Source: CAZALT01 sp964485515
Lineage (GTDB): Bacteria > Actinomycetota > Acidimicrobiia > Acidimicrobiales > Acidimicrobilacustridaceae
NCBI GenBank assembly: GCA_964485515.1
Contig: CAZALT010000011.1
Location: forward strand, 1 to 37,039
Direction: 5' to 3'
Length of the DNA stretch: 37,039 nt
Positions 8,801-17,426 of the stretch are shown here, one piece after another. Both the position numbers and the translations under genes were made by a program. The number at the start of each line of letters is the position of its first letter. Position 1 is the first letter of the stretch. A model generated the notes under the pieces. That model made no database searches, had not been told where the DNA came from, and saw nothing but the letters and a program-made list of their open reading frames with translations.

Positions 8801-10961
8801 GATCGGCATGGCGGTCCAGGAGCACACGGCGCAGTGGACGGCCGAGCAGGCCAGCAAGGTCCAGCAGGAGTTCATCACCGGCGAGATCAACGCACTGAGC
8901 TGCTCCACGACGTTCGAGCTGGGCGTCGACGTCGGCGAGGTGCAAGCGGTCTTGCTACGCAACGTGCCTCCCACGCCGGCGAACTACGTGCAGCGCGCCG
9001 GCCGTGCCGGACGCCGGGTCGACTCGGCCGCCCTCGTGGTGACGTTCGCTCAGCGTCGCAGTCACGATCGGGCGCTGTTCGACAACCCGGAGCGCCTCGT
9101 CGACGGCTGGGTGGATCCGCCCCGGATCCTTCTCGACAACGAGCCCATCGGTCGGCGCCACGCGCACTCCGTCGCGTTCGCCGCTTTCGAGCGTCGAGAG
9201 GTCGACGGCGGGAAGCCCGCGCACCGCTCCGTCGCCGAGTTCTTCGCTGATGAGACCTCGACTGGCACCGCATCCGACAAGTTCGTCGAGTGGCTCACCG
9301 CGAAGCCGGCGGAGCTCGAGGAGGCACTCACACGGTTGCTACCGCCTTCAGTCGCCCGGGAGATCGGGGTCGCCGACTGGGCGTGGGTCGAAGCCTTGAC
9401 TCAGACCGATGACGACCCGACGCACGGCTGGTTGTACCGAGCCGCGCAGGAGGTCAGCGAGGAGTTCCGCCTGACCGAGGAGGCCGAGGATGAGGCCAGC
9501 GCGGCGGGCAACCATGGGCTTGCCGGGCACTTCAAGGGCGTCCGCAAGACGTTGGAGAGGCGTGCCCTCCTCTCCTTCCTCGCAAGCCGAAACGTGTTGC
9601 CGAAGTACGGCTTCCCGGTCGACGTCGTCGAGCTGAAGCTCTTCGGCACCACCGAAGCCTCCTCCATCGATCTCGCTCGTGACCTGTCGCTCGCGATCAC
9701 GGATTACGCACCGGGGGCGCAGGTCGTCGCCGCCAAGCAGGTGTGGGAGAGCGTGGGACTCCAGATCCGCGCCGCCCAGAAGCTGCCGACGTACCGGTGG
9801 GCGGTCTGCAACGACTGCGGTGCCTTCCGACAGCGACTCGACACCGAGGTCGCGCTCGAGCCGTGCCACGTCTGCGAATCGTCGGCGTTGCAGGCGGGCT
9901 ACTCGGGTCGGTACGTGCTCCCCCTCTTCGGTTTCATCGGTCGCCGCAAGGACAGAGTCGGCGAGTCCCGCCCACTGCGTGCCAGCAGCACCGAGCGGTT
10001 CTTCGGCGACTACGCCGAGGGTGCGTCTGGCGACCTCGAAGAGGTCACCGGGCTAGGCGGTACGACGAAGGTCCGTGCGCGCACAAGCCGACAGGGCCAG
10101 ATCAACATCATCAACCGCGGACCGCTCGGCGGCGGGTACCTGATCTGTGAGTGGTGTGGGTACGGCACACCCGGGAACGTGCAGCGGAAGAGGACGAAGA
10201 CCGGGGAGTACCCCGAGCACGAAGATCCACGCCGACCAGGGCGCAAGTGCAAGGGCTCGCTCCGTCACCAGCACCTCGGCCACCAACTGCTGACCGACGT
10301 CACCGAGGTCAGCATCGACTACCCGCTCACCTACGAGGAAGCGATGAGCACGCTGTACGCCATTCTGGAAGGCGTCAACGCGGTCGGAGTCGCCCGCGGT
10401 GATGTCGACGGCACCGTGCACCGCGTCACCAAGGACGAGCTCCACCTGATGGTGTTCGACAGCGTCCCCGGCGGAGCCGGCCACGCCCAGCGCATCCACA
10501 AGAACCTTCTCCCAGTGCTCCGAGCAGCACTTGCACGGGTCGTGTCGTGTGAGTGCGGGCCGGAGACGTCCTGCTATGGCTGCCTGCGCAACTACGGCAA
10601 CCAGTACCACCACGAGGAACTCAGCCGGGGACTCGCCGCCAACGTCCTCCGAACGATCCTCGATGCAAACGAGTCGGACGCTACGGAGCTCGATGAGGAC
10701 CTGCTCGTGGACGACCTCGCCCGGCCGGCGCTCACCGCCGCGATCGAGGCGGGCTTCTTCGACCACGTCGTCGGCTACGAGCTCGAGGGAGGCGACCACT
10801 GGACCGTCGAGATCGCCTGGCCGACGCAACGAGTCGCTCTTGTGGTCGACGATGACCTCGACCGAGACACTTGGCTCGACAATCAGGGATGGCTGACCCT
10901 CGACGCCAGCGACCAATCGGGCGCTGTGATCGTCGATGTGCTGCGCGACCGTCAGGCCTGA
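5892..10961 (+). CDS. druE: DruE-like DEAH helicase with DUF1998 domain
   Basis: A protein of 1689 residues from GTG 5892, chosen because it overlaps the previous TGA and has AGGAGA at 5880-5885. Motif I ATGTGSGKT lies at 112-120, DEAH at 256-259, SAT at 294-296, and motif VI QRAGRAGR near 1034. Several Cys pairs between about 470 and 620, near 930 and near 1300-1430 look like zinc ribbons. A C-terminal DUF1998 segment carries VPGGAGHAQRIHKNL and the cluster CECGPETSCYGC near 1553. This is the single-chain helicase-DUF1998 layout of DruE and MrfA. The last 90 residues (WTVEIAWPTQRVALVVDDD) resemble the core of a Vsr/DUF559-type nuclease fold. Probably an ATP-driven translocase acting on invading DNA with the upstream protein. 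MrfA-type repair helicases are the main alternative but are shorter. Confidence 0.75.
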   Translation: MTDTLDPLAATDAISRSYRRYLLSTLSPRRPELARDFEHSLVNDLTVTRGPLLQASAPFEPGLSTSDLVDKGVLSDEWKRFSPASFPIERALHLHQQDAVERAKKGRNLVVATGTGSGKTETFLIPIVDHLLREKEAGTLDQPGVRALLLYPMNALANDQVKRLRGFLADIPEITFGRYVGETKHKVNEAKDAFAARFPGEQILPNELLSRDEMQATPPHILLTNYAMLEYLLLRPADSTLFDGPTGEHWKFIVLDEAHVYDGAQGTEVALLLRRVRDRVLQSRRGHLQCFATSATLGSGRDDYPDLIDFATDLFDEPFEFDSNDPDRQDIVEAVRLPLAREHASIELPQGLFTPLRDRFRDGAATPDLARLVAEHAPEAPSAERGEKGAHYLHRLLVAESHVVKLQEHLERRSLDARTVAGELFTGPSATDDLVSLIDLCVAAREREGDAPLIPARYHFFVRSLEGAFVCQHPGHRSDRPRLSLTRQRTCRTCSLAGHESEMFELGVCRHCRAEYLTGTFKPDGGRMVFEPAGEFGSDLVYLLLGDPIEDDEDDTSIKEDDSDVSATQSLLCPGCGTIGEGSSISECVCEGNKPRPFPVTEVKVPKGQVLHRCAACASRTAGEIVFRFVTGTDAPVSVIATELYQHVPPSSDEYLADQIGQGRKLLAFSDSRQDAAFFAPYLERTYNRAIQRRLISQATEALAARGDTPRTEGLVVRVRDLAEDAWVLNRDSDPAVNRAEVGYWIVEELLALDRRQSLEGTGGAEISLTVPRKATPPKLLLDLGFTADEAMDLLQMLFETVRASAAVSMPDDVDFRDDRFAPRNVQIVIRRSGPERGVLAWLPSSGANRRSEILAKIFERRGISADPLQVLGEIWDGLNMDRSVWKGTFASISNSKQGEVKQLDWSRFEFRPLTEDHRPYRCDTCARLWWRSVADICPTWRCSGTVSTIDDIESLRANHYASLYRELKPIGMAVQEHTAQWTAEQASKVQQEFITGEINALSCSTTFELGVDVGEVQAVLLRNVPPTPANYVQRAGRAGRRVDSAALVVTFAQRRSHDRALFDNPERLVDGWVDPPRILLDNEPIGRRHAHSVAFAAFERREVDGGKPAHRSVAEFFADETSTGTASDKFVEWLTAKPAELEEALTRLLPPSVAREIGVADWAWVEALTQTDDDPTHGWLYRAAQEVSEEFRLTEEAEDEASAAGNHGLAGHFKGVRKTLERRALLSFLASRNVLPKYGFPVDVVELKLFGTTEASSIDLARDLSLAITDYAPGAQVVAAKQVWESVGLQIRAAQKLPTYRWAVCNDCGAFRQRLDTEVALEPCHVCESSALQAGYSGRYVLPLFGFIGRRKDRVGESRPLRASSTERFFGDYAEGASGDLEEVTGLGGTTKVRARTSRQGQINIINRGPLGGGYLICEWCGYGTPGNVQRKRTKTGEYPEHEDPRRPGRKCKGSLRHQHLGHQLLTDVTEVSIDYPLTYEEAMSTLYAILEGVNAVGVARGDVDGTVHRVTKDELHLMVFDSVPGGAGHAQRIHKNLLPVLRAALARVVSCECGPETSCYGCLRNYGNQYHHEELSRGLAANVLRTILDANESDATELDEDLLVDDLARPALTAAIEAGFFDHVVGYELEGGDHWTVEIAWPTQRVALVVDDDLDRDTWLDNQGWLTLDASDQSGAVIVDVLRDRQA

Positions 10962-12416
10962 GCGAGGTACCCCGAGACGCGGTAGTACAGCGCTGCGGCG
11001 TCTGCGTCGAGAGGCTCCGCATCCACCTTCCTGAGGAGCAGGATGTTCGTCACCTTCCCGGGTAGGTCGTCGTCGGCATCGTCGGGACGGTGGAACCTCA
11101 TCAACCCGGCCCAGGCATCGATCTCGCAACCAGGCAGCTCCCACGGAGAACGCTCGCCGAGCGGCCGGCAGACCAGGTGCACCGCGCCCGGCACGACCAC
11201 GGTCTTGTCCTGCTGCCCGCCTCCTGGCGCCTCGATCTGCTCGAGCTGTCCGGACCGGACAAGCCCGTAGGTCAAGCGATTGAGCAACGACGTGGGCCGC
11301 TCGCCGCTGGCCTGGTAGAAGAGGTCGTAGAGCCGACCGCACAGGATGGGCCCCTCGGCTTCGACGATCTCGATGAGGACCTCCTCGATCTCTGCCTCGG
11401 TCAGGTCGTTGGACACGGGAATGTCCCGAACTGGCCACGGCTCGAAACGTCCTTCCACGGAGAAGCCGGCGCGTTCGAGATCTTCCTTGGAGAACCTCAC
11501 GCCGGGCCCATCGTCGGCAGAGGGCTCTGGGGTGACCGACAGCCCGAGCCAAGCGTCGGACATCTCACGCGTCGTCGTGAACCGATCGGCCCGCTCAGGG
11601 CTGCACGCACGGACGAGGAAGGCGACGAGCTCCGCTGGCAGGGTCGGCTGATGGGACAGCGGGTCGACGGAAACGAGGGGATCCCACGCACGGTCCCGCT
11701 CACCGCAGAGGCACTCGTAGATCACCATGCCCGCGGCGTAGCGATCCATGTCCGGGTCCCAGGACCCGATGGCGATCGCGGGGAGATCGGGCGGGAGGTA
11801 TTCGGGTGTGGCGCTCACCGTCCCGCGCTCATCGCCCGCCCGAGACGAGATGCCGAAGTCGACCAGGACCAGCGACCCCAACTCGTCGATCATGACGTTG
11901 TCGGGCTTGATGTCGCGATGGCCGAGGGTCTCGTCCATCGCGNNNNNNNNNNGCCTTGAGATCCTCGAGTTCGTAGTGCTCGTCCAAGGACACCTCACCG
12001 CCCTCACGCAGGCGCTCGAGCTCGGCGATCCGCTCCTCGTCGGGGTGCACGGCGCGCAGGGCGGCGAGCAGTTCGACACCCAGACGGTGGACGAAGTCGA
12101 CTTGCAGCGGCGCTTCACGCCGGATGAGCGAGCCAAGCGTCTCACCCTCGACGAGGGCTGTGGCCACGTACCACTCGCCATCGGTGGTCTTGCCAGCCCA
12201 GTGAGCCTCGACGACGTTGGGATGCGAGATCTGTCGCAGCGTCCCGTACTCGCGTCGGACGCGTGCGATGTCGGCGCTCGGGGCGAGGAACTTCAGCGCG
12301 TACTCCCGGTCGTCGGCGAGGTTCCGGGCCCGGAAGACCTCACCGAACGCGCCACCACCGAGGTGAGCGATGAGCTCGAACTGCTCGTCGACGGTCTCGC
12401 CGGGACGGTGGGTCAC
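10952..12416 (-). CDS. Ser/Thr protein kinase, last gene of the DISARM operon (interrupted by scaffold gap)
   Basis: An approximately 488-residue kinase split by ten Ns. The N-lobe has the glycine loop LGGGAFGEVF at 19-28, Lys42 in EYALKFLA and a helix-C Glu near 56. After the gap come HRDIKPDN, DFG and TPEYLPPD, so all catalytic residues are present. With the Ns counted literally the two halves are out of frame by one base, which reflects the arbitrary gap length, not a mutation. An acidic insertion (HPDEERIAEL onward) precedes the catalytic loop. About 190 residues follow the kinase domain and include a likely winged helix (GRLYDLFYQASG, LLNRLTYGLVRSGQL). GTG 12416 overlaps the uvrD-like stop. 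It lacks the NERD domain expected of BREX PglW. Its substrates are unknown; DISARM proteins or phage proteins are possible (inference). Confidence 0.8.
11943..11952. other. Scaffold gap (10 Ns)
   Basis: Ten undetermined bases fall inside the kinase gene, just before its catalytic loop. Good kinase sequence continues directly on both sides (EYELEDLK before, MDETLGHRDIKPDN after), so probably only a small number of residues is missing. The frame change across the gap shows that the true length is not exactly 10 bases, or that the flanks contain an error. Confidence 0.95.
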
Positions 12417-14581
12417 GAGCCCGTCAGCACCGGGTCGAGGAAGGGGCTCGGGCTGCCGTGCCAGGCGACCCAGAGGTCGTCTCTGGCTCTGGTTGCGGCG
12501 ACGTAGAGCAGCGAGCGCTCGCGCATCAGATCCGAGGCCCGCTGGCCGGGGTCCTCGGACTGCGGGGTGAGCGCGTACGGCAGAGGGAGCTGGTCGGCGG
12601 ATGCACCGATGATGGCGACGCACCTCGCTTCGAAGCCCTTCATGCGATGCATGGTGCCGATCGCCACCCCGTCGTTGGCGTTCAACGCCGGTCCGAGGCG
12701 GAATGCTTGGATTCCGGCGGCCTTCAGTCGCTCCTCCGTCGGGGCGAGGGCCGAGTTCACGCGCGCCACGACGACGATGTCGGACTCGTCGACGCCGCCG
12801 TCGATCCACTGCGCGACCTGCGCGACCAGCCCGTCGAGCATCTCGCCGCGCGTCGTGAAGGCTGCCGTGGTCGGAGCCGGGCCCTCGAGGAAGCTGTGGT
12901 AGCCCGCCACGTCCTGGCTCTCGTCGGCGTCGGTGGGGTCGTCGAACCCCACTGCCGCGGGATGGTCGAGGATGGCGAGCGACCAGCGGAGGATCTGTCG
13001 GGTCGTCCGGTAGTTGATCTTGAGCCGCTTCGAGCGCCCGACGATGTCGATGCCCGCCTTGCCCAGGGAACTACGACGGTCGTAGATGCGCTGGTGACTG
13101 TCGCCGACGAGGAACAGGTCGTTGGGTGCCTTGGCGACCGCGGCGCGCAGCAGGCGCCACTGCACCTCGTGGAGATCCTGCGCCTCATCGACGATCACGT
13201 GTCGATACGGCTTCACCGGTTCGGCCGCCAGGTAGCCGGCGGCCTTCGCTGCCACCTGGAGGTAGGTGCACACGCCGCTGCTATCCATCCTGCCGGTCGC
13301 CAACTCGATGACCTTCCAGACCTCGGCGCGGCCACGACGGTCGAGCCGCACGCCCCGACCTGCTCTCGATGCTTTGAAGTACTCCTCCCGCGAGTCGATG
13401 CCCTGGGCGAGCACGACCTGCTCGTACTCCCGCAGCACGAACCCCGGCATCACGTCGACACCGAGCTCATCGATGGCGTTCTGCCACAGGGCCTCGAGGC
13501 CGTCGCCTTCGAGGATCGACGGGTTCGATCCGTCGACGCTCTTAACCACCTGGCTGGCGAGGCTGTCGACGTTTGTGACCTCGACGACGTCGAGGAGGTC
13601 GGCGCCGCCGAGCAGGTTCAGGTCACGTTCGATGCCCTGGGCGAGGTTGCGGGTGAACGTCGTGAACAAGATGGGCTTCGATGGCCCAGCCTCGACTTGG
13701 TCCGCGAGCGCCTTGGCCCGGTGCATCGCCACGACGGTCTTGCCCGTGCCCGCGCCGCCCGTGACCCTCACCGGCCCGTTGTAGGTGGGCCGGTAGGCGA
13801 GGTCGTGCTGGGAGTGGTGCAGGAAGGTCCGCCATTGGGCAAGTGGGCGGGCGAGCATCTCTGCGAGGTCGTCCTCGTCGGTCACGACATGGAAGTGGCC
13901 TTGCGATGCGGGGGCTTCGAGGGCCTTGCCGAGGTCGTCCGGGTCGATGTCGGCTGGGTCGATGTCTCCGGCGATGGCGGAGTAGATGGACTCGACGGAA
14001 TCGTTGCTGGTGAGCGCGAGGAGCGCCTCGCCCTGCCCTTGCGGGAGAGCCGTGGCGAGGGTGAGAACCTGGTCTTCGGTCCGGAGTGCACGCACCACGG
14101 AGACCATCGTGTCGTCGATGCCGAGCTGGACGAAGTCCTTGTCCCTGCGATGACCGAAGATCTCCTTTGCCTCTGAACTGGGGGCGCCAGGGACAGTCGA
14201 GGCGAGGATGGCCTCTGATTCCTCGGCGAGGGCACCGGCGTTCACGATCTCGAGGGCGCCGGTTGCCGCGTTGACCTTGAACTCGTTCTGGGTCATCCAG
14301 CGGTCGGCGTCGTCGTGCTTGAGGACCGAGACGAGGACGAGCTGGTCAGAGCCCCCAGGTACCAGCACGATGCCTCGGTGGTTGTCGCCAAGCCGGATGG
14401 TGCGCGCTCGGGGGTCCTTCTGTCCCTTGTAGGTCTCGAGATGGAGACCCTTCGATCCGTTCAGCTCCTGCATCGTCATCTGGGAGCACTTGTCGACGAG
14501 GTCGCTGACCCGGTTTCGGATCTGCTGCTCGAGCTTGCCGAAGCCGGCCATGAACTCCTGAGCGAGCGCGAGCTTCGCCAT
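12413..14581 (-). CDS. UvrD-like (SF1) helicase with RelE/ParE-like N-terminal domain
   Basis: A protein of 722 residues. Residues 1-100 resemble the RelE/ParE fold seen in a family of UvrD-like helicases, with GLHLETYKGQKDPRARTIRL, RGIVLVPG and the typical HDDADRW ending. Walker A GGAGTGKT is at 275-282, DEAQD near 465, the motif V region IGTMHRMKGFEARCVAI, and motif VI LLYVAATRARDDLWVAW near the C-terminus, so it should be an active SF1 DNA helicase. ATG 14581 is chosen because it shares one base with the drmC stop (TGATG); the open frame upstream of it is antisense-like. It is the sixth gene of the DISARM operon and is coupled to the kinase by GTGA. Inference: it could unwind or process phage DNA held by DISARM. 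Whether the RelE-like domain has RNase activity is unclear. Confidence 0.85.
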   Translation of the reverse strand: MAKLALAQEFMAGFGKLEQQIRNRVSDLVDKCSQMTMQELNGSKGLHLETYKGQKDPRARTIRLGDNHRGIVLVPGGSDQLVLVSVLKHDDADRWMTQNEFKVNAATGALEIVNAGALAEESEAILASTVPGAPSSEAKEIFGHRRDKDFVQLGIDDTMVSVVRALRTEDQVLTLATALPQGQGEALLALTSNDSVESIYSAIAGDIDPADIDPDDLGKALEAPASQGHFHVVTDEDDLAEMLARPLAQWRTFLHHSQHDLAYRPTYNGPVRVTGGAGTGKTVVAMHRAKALADQVEAGPSKPILFTTFTRNLAQGIERDLNLLGGADLLDVVEVTNVDSLASQVVKSVDGSNPSILEGDGLEALWQNAIDELGVDVMPGFVLREYEQVVLAQGIDSREEYFKASRAGRGVRLDRRGRAEVWKVIELATGRMDSSGVCTYLQVAAKAAGYLAAEPVKPYRHVIVDEAQDLHEVQWRLLRAAVAKAPNDLFLVGDSHQRIYDRRSSLGKAGIDIVGRSKRLKINYRTTRQILRWSLAILDHPAAVGFDDPTDADESQDVAGYHSFLEGPAPTTAAFTTRGEMLDGLVAQVAQWIDGGVDESDIVVVARVNSALAPTEERLKAAGIQAFRLGPALNANDGVAIGTMHRMKGFEARCVAIIGASADQLPLPYALTPQSEDPGQRASDLMRERSLLYVAATRARDDLWVAWHGSPSPFLDPVLTGS

Positions 14582-15579
14582 CAGTGCCCATCTCCCAGCA
14601 ACGCCCTCAACTCGTCCACCGTCCATTCGCCCGCCGGTCGGGCATCCCAACCATCGGGAACCTCATCGCCCGGATTGAGAACTCCGAGCTGGCAATGTGG
14701 AAACGCTGCCTCCACGACGAGGCCATCGTCGGTCTCGTACCCGACAACCGGACGCGGCGTCCCCGGGCCCACGACCTGTTCGATCAGGGTGCGGACGTCC
14801 AGCGCCATGAGGTCGAACTCACCGTGTGTGCCAGCCGCGGCGATCTCGAGGACGCCGGCAGCGATCAGGCCGTCGAAGTGCTGCTGAACCCGTTCAGCGA
14901 CGCCGCCGCCCTGGCAGAGCACGCCGAGCTCGATGTTCGCGTGGTAGGCCGCCTTGGTCATGTTGGCGCTCGTCAGAAGGACGTCTCGACTGTCGACGAT
15001 GATCGCCTTGGCGTGAAGCTTGGCGGTCGGAGGCTCTCTGTGGTTCATGGGCCAGTGGAACACCTCGTACTTGGCATAGGCGTCCGCACCGCCACCGCCG
15101 GCAAGGTTTTCCGGCGACTCGAGGATCAGTGCCACCTTGACGCCTCTCGCCACGGCTGCGTCGAGGGTCTTGACGAGATCAGGCATCTGGTACGCCGCGA
15201 AGCTCACGAGCGTCACGCGGCTAGATGCTCCCTCGATGAGCTGCCGCACGACCTCGGCGGTGAGTCGAACCGGCGCGTGCGGGGTATCCGGGCCGGTGAC
15301 GACGACCTGGACCTTCGGGGCACCCGATTGGTCCATCGCCACCTGCGTCGCTTCGAGGCCGAGGGCGATAGACGCCCCGACCGTCTCGGGATCGGCTGAC
15401 CAGGCTCTGTTGATCCGATCCGCCTCGGCCCGGTGCGTAGCCGGAAGCGATTGTCGGACCTTTGCCGCGGCGCCTTCCGTATAGCTATCCGCCTGCCGAT
15501 ATGCCCCAGCGAGTTCCTCGACGTGCTTTTCTCCAAGCACCAGCGCCACCGCTGCCACCTCCCCCGCCAGGTCAGTCAT
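14581..15579 (-). CDS. drmC: DISARM protein DrmC, phospholipase D-like
   Basis: A protein of 332 residues with one clear PLD signature: H189-x-K191 in TAKLHAKAIIVDSRD, then TSANMTKAAYHANIELGV with Asn206 and Glu217. The first half (QVVVTGPDTPHAPVRLTAE) is a degenerate PLD repeat. It matches the family size and its place directly after drmB. PLD-family DrmC proteins are associated with DISARM as putative nucleases, although they contributed least to protection in the characterised Bacillus class 2 system. ATG 15579 overlaps the drmB stop as ATGA; a longer open reading upstream lies entirely within drmB and is Arg-rich. The C-terminal 110 residues are specific to this protein and contain LMALDVRTLIEQVVGPG. 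Confidence 0.88.
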   Translation of the reverse strand: MTDLAGEVAAVALVLGEKHVEELAGAYRQADSYTEGAAAKVRQSLPATHRAEADRINRAWSADPETVGASIALGLEATQVAMDQSGAPKVQVVVTGPDTPHAPVRLTAEVVRQLIEGASSRVTLVSFAAYQMPDLVKTLDAAVARGVKVALILESPENLAGGGGADAYAKYEVFHWPMNHREPPTAKLHAKAIIVDSRDVLLTSANMTKAAYHANIELGVLCQGGGVAERVQQHFDGLIAAGVLEIAAAGTHGEFDLMALDVRTLIEQVVGPGTPRPVVGYETDDGLVVEAAFPHCQLGVLNPGDEVPDGWDARPAGEWTVDELRALLGDGH

Positions 15580-17426
15580 CCGAAGTACTCGAGTTCGGTG
15601 TGGCCGAAGGTGTCCACGAGCAGCGATCGGTCGAGGTAGCGGTTGCCGCGCTCGCAACTCGTCTCGGCGACGAGCAGGCAGGCGTGACACGCTGCGCCGT
15701 GTACCGCGCTGGTAGCGGCATCGGGCTGGTGCTCGGCGCACAGCGGATCCGAGCTGCACAGCCCTGAGCGCTCGAGTGCTCGTCGCATCAGCGGTCCGAG
15801 CTCTGAGGGTTGTCCAAGGCTGACGAGCCCACCGAGCGTGCCTTCCGCATCAGGAGCCGAGGTGTACAGGAGGATGCCGGCCATCGGCTCCGGGCCTTCG
15901 CCGGGACCTCGGCTGTAGATCCGCTCGCTGATCGATGCCGATGAGTAGCCGCACTCGATAGCGAGTTCGTTGATGAGCGCATGCGAGAGGGAGTGGAGCA
16001 GCACGAATCGCTCGCCGGGCCATCCTTCGTTGGGCTCCAGGTTCCGGGCCTGTCGCCAGTCGCGGTGAGCGCGGCGCATGGACACGAACAGTGGCTTGTC
16101 CAAGGCGTTGGCTTCCCACGCCTGCACTGCCTGCTCGTCGAGCCGGACGAAGATCCCTTCGCCGCGATTTTCCACCACCGGGACCCAGGTCGGTGATCCC
16201 TTGCTCTCGAGCCGAACGACGGCACGTCCGTCGCCGGGTTCACTCGCGCTGATTCGAGAGAAGCCGCACAGTGCGGTGACGACGCGGAGGCGATGCGCGA
16301 GCGTCACCCCTGCGAGCGAACTAGCGAACTCGGTCGGCGGGGCGATCGGTTCGGCCTCGAAGTGCGGCGAGGTCTGTCCCTGCGATCCGATCGTGAGGGC
16401 GTTCCATTCCGGACCTCGCACGTCGGCGCCCGACGACGGTGTCCCGCCCGCGCGTCGCGCTTCGATGGCGTCCCACACGTCGTCGATGTCGTAGCCGGCC
16501 AAGCCGGCACGGAGGTCTCGTTCCTTGGACTCTGGTGCGAGTGCGTAGACGAGCACCTCCTTGACCGGCATCTTCTCGAGGACGGCCCAGTGGTCGTAGA
16601 CGAGCTGGTTCAGCGATCCTCCGCCGACAGGGAGCGACAGCACCGACAGGCTCGAGTTGAACCACAGGTTCGATGCGCCGAGCACCATCGTGCGCAACTG
16701 TTCGCCGCACGGCTCGGACGCGACCCCCAGGTGGGCGTGGCGCCCGCGGCACTGCGGCATCATCTGCTTCGAGACGGGTCCGAAGGCCTTGGCGAGTGTG
16801 GACTTCGCGGGACAGTTGAGGCAAGCGACGATCAGGTCGGTGGCGCGACCGCCGGTGCCAATGTCGTTGACCCGCAGGACGGGGTTCGAACAGGTCGCTA
16901 CACCGTCGTGAGCGAAACGCACCCAGGGGAAGTCATCGAGGTGACCGTTCGGGCAGCCGGCTACGAACCGGGCGGGCACGACGGGCGGCGGCTTGCGGGC
17001 TCGGTCGCAGTTGGTATGCGTGTACTGGGTCCAGTCGGTGCGGTGCGGGTTGTGATCGAGCTTCAGCGCCCCGGACGCGACTGGGAACAACCGATTGCAG
17101 GCCGTGCATCGCAACCACCGCGGGAACACGGTCACGGGAACGCCGACGCGGGCCCAGTCGTCGTAGGGGCTGTTGGTGGTTTGCGGTTCCGACGGCAGCG
17201 AGCGGAGAGCTTCGACCTGTGCTCCGAGTCGTGTCCGCACGGCTTCGAGCAGCCGGTCCTCGGTGATGACTTCCTGGCGGGTCGTGTCCCACCGGTCGAG
17301 TCCGCTGACCATGACGCTCAGGTTCGGCAGGTCAATGAGCGAACCGACGCCGTAGGAGTGGATCGCCTGGCTCGGGCGGATCGACCCGACGCGTGCTGGC
17401 CCGCTGACGGCACTCTTCGCGCTCAC
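15576..17426 (-). CDS. drmB: DISARM protein DrmB, DUF1998 family
   Basis: A protein of 616 residues, the usual DrmB size. The N-terminus IRPSQAIHSYGVGSLIDLP is characteristic of the family. Zinc-binding Cys sets follow: CTACNRLF near 110, ARFVAGCPNGHLDDFPW near 150, CLNCPAKSTL near 205, and CRGRHAHLGVASEPCGEQLR near 225. The DUF1998 domain occupies the C-terminal 170 residues (LHSLSHALINELAIECGY, ISERIYSRG, GILLYTSAPDAEGTLGGLV, CHACLLVAETSCERGNRYLD). DrmB forms a complex with the helicase DrmA that binds and occludes foreign DNA (established for DISARM). GTG 17426 overlaps the drmA stop as GTGA. Confidence 0.93.
   Translation of the reverse strand: MSAKSAVSGPARVGSIRPSQAIHSYGVGSLIDLPNLSVMVSGLDRWDTTRQEVITEDRLLEAVRTRLGAQVEALRSLPSEPQTTNSPYDDWARVGVPVTVFPRWLRCTACNRLFPVASGALKLDHNPHRTDWTQYTHTNCDRARKPPPVVPARFVAGCPNGHLDDFPWVRFAHDGVATCSNPVLRVNDIGTGGRATDLIVACLNCPAKSTLAKAFGPVSKQMMPQCRGRHAHLGVASEPCGEQLRTMVLGASNLWFNSSLSVLSLPVGGGSLNQLVYDHWAVLEKMPVKEVLVYALAPESKERDLRAGLAGYDIDDVWDAIEARRAGGTPSSGADVRGPEWNALTIGSQGQTSPHFEAEPIAPPTEFASSLAGVTLAHRLRVVTALCGFSRISASEPGDGRAVVRLESKGSPTWVPVVENRGEGIFVRLDEQAVQAWEANALDKPLFVSMRRAHRDWRQARNLEPNEGWPGERFVLLHSLSHALINELAIECGYSSASISERIYSRGPGEGPEPMAGILLYTSAPDAEGTLGGLVSLGQPSELGPLMRRALERSGLCSSDPLCAEHQPDAATSAVHGAACHACLLVAETSCERGNRYLDRSLLVDTFGHTELEYFG

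Noticed and set aside
12458..14176. Long plus-strand open frame opposite the UvrD-like gene
   Set aside because: The minus strand carries SF1 helicase motifs along its whole length; the plus product has no domain and an Arg/His/Val-rich shadow composition.
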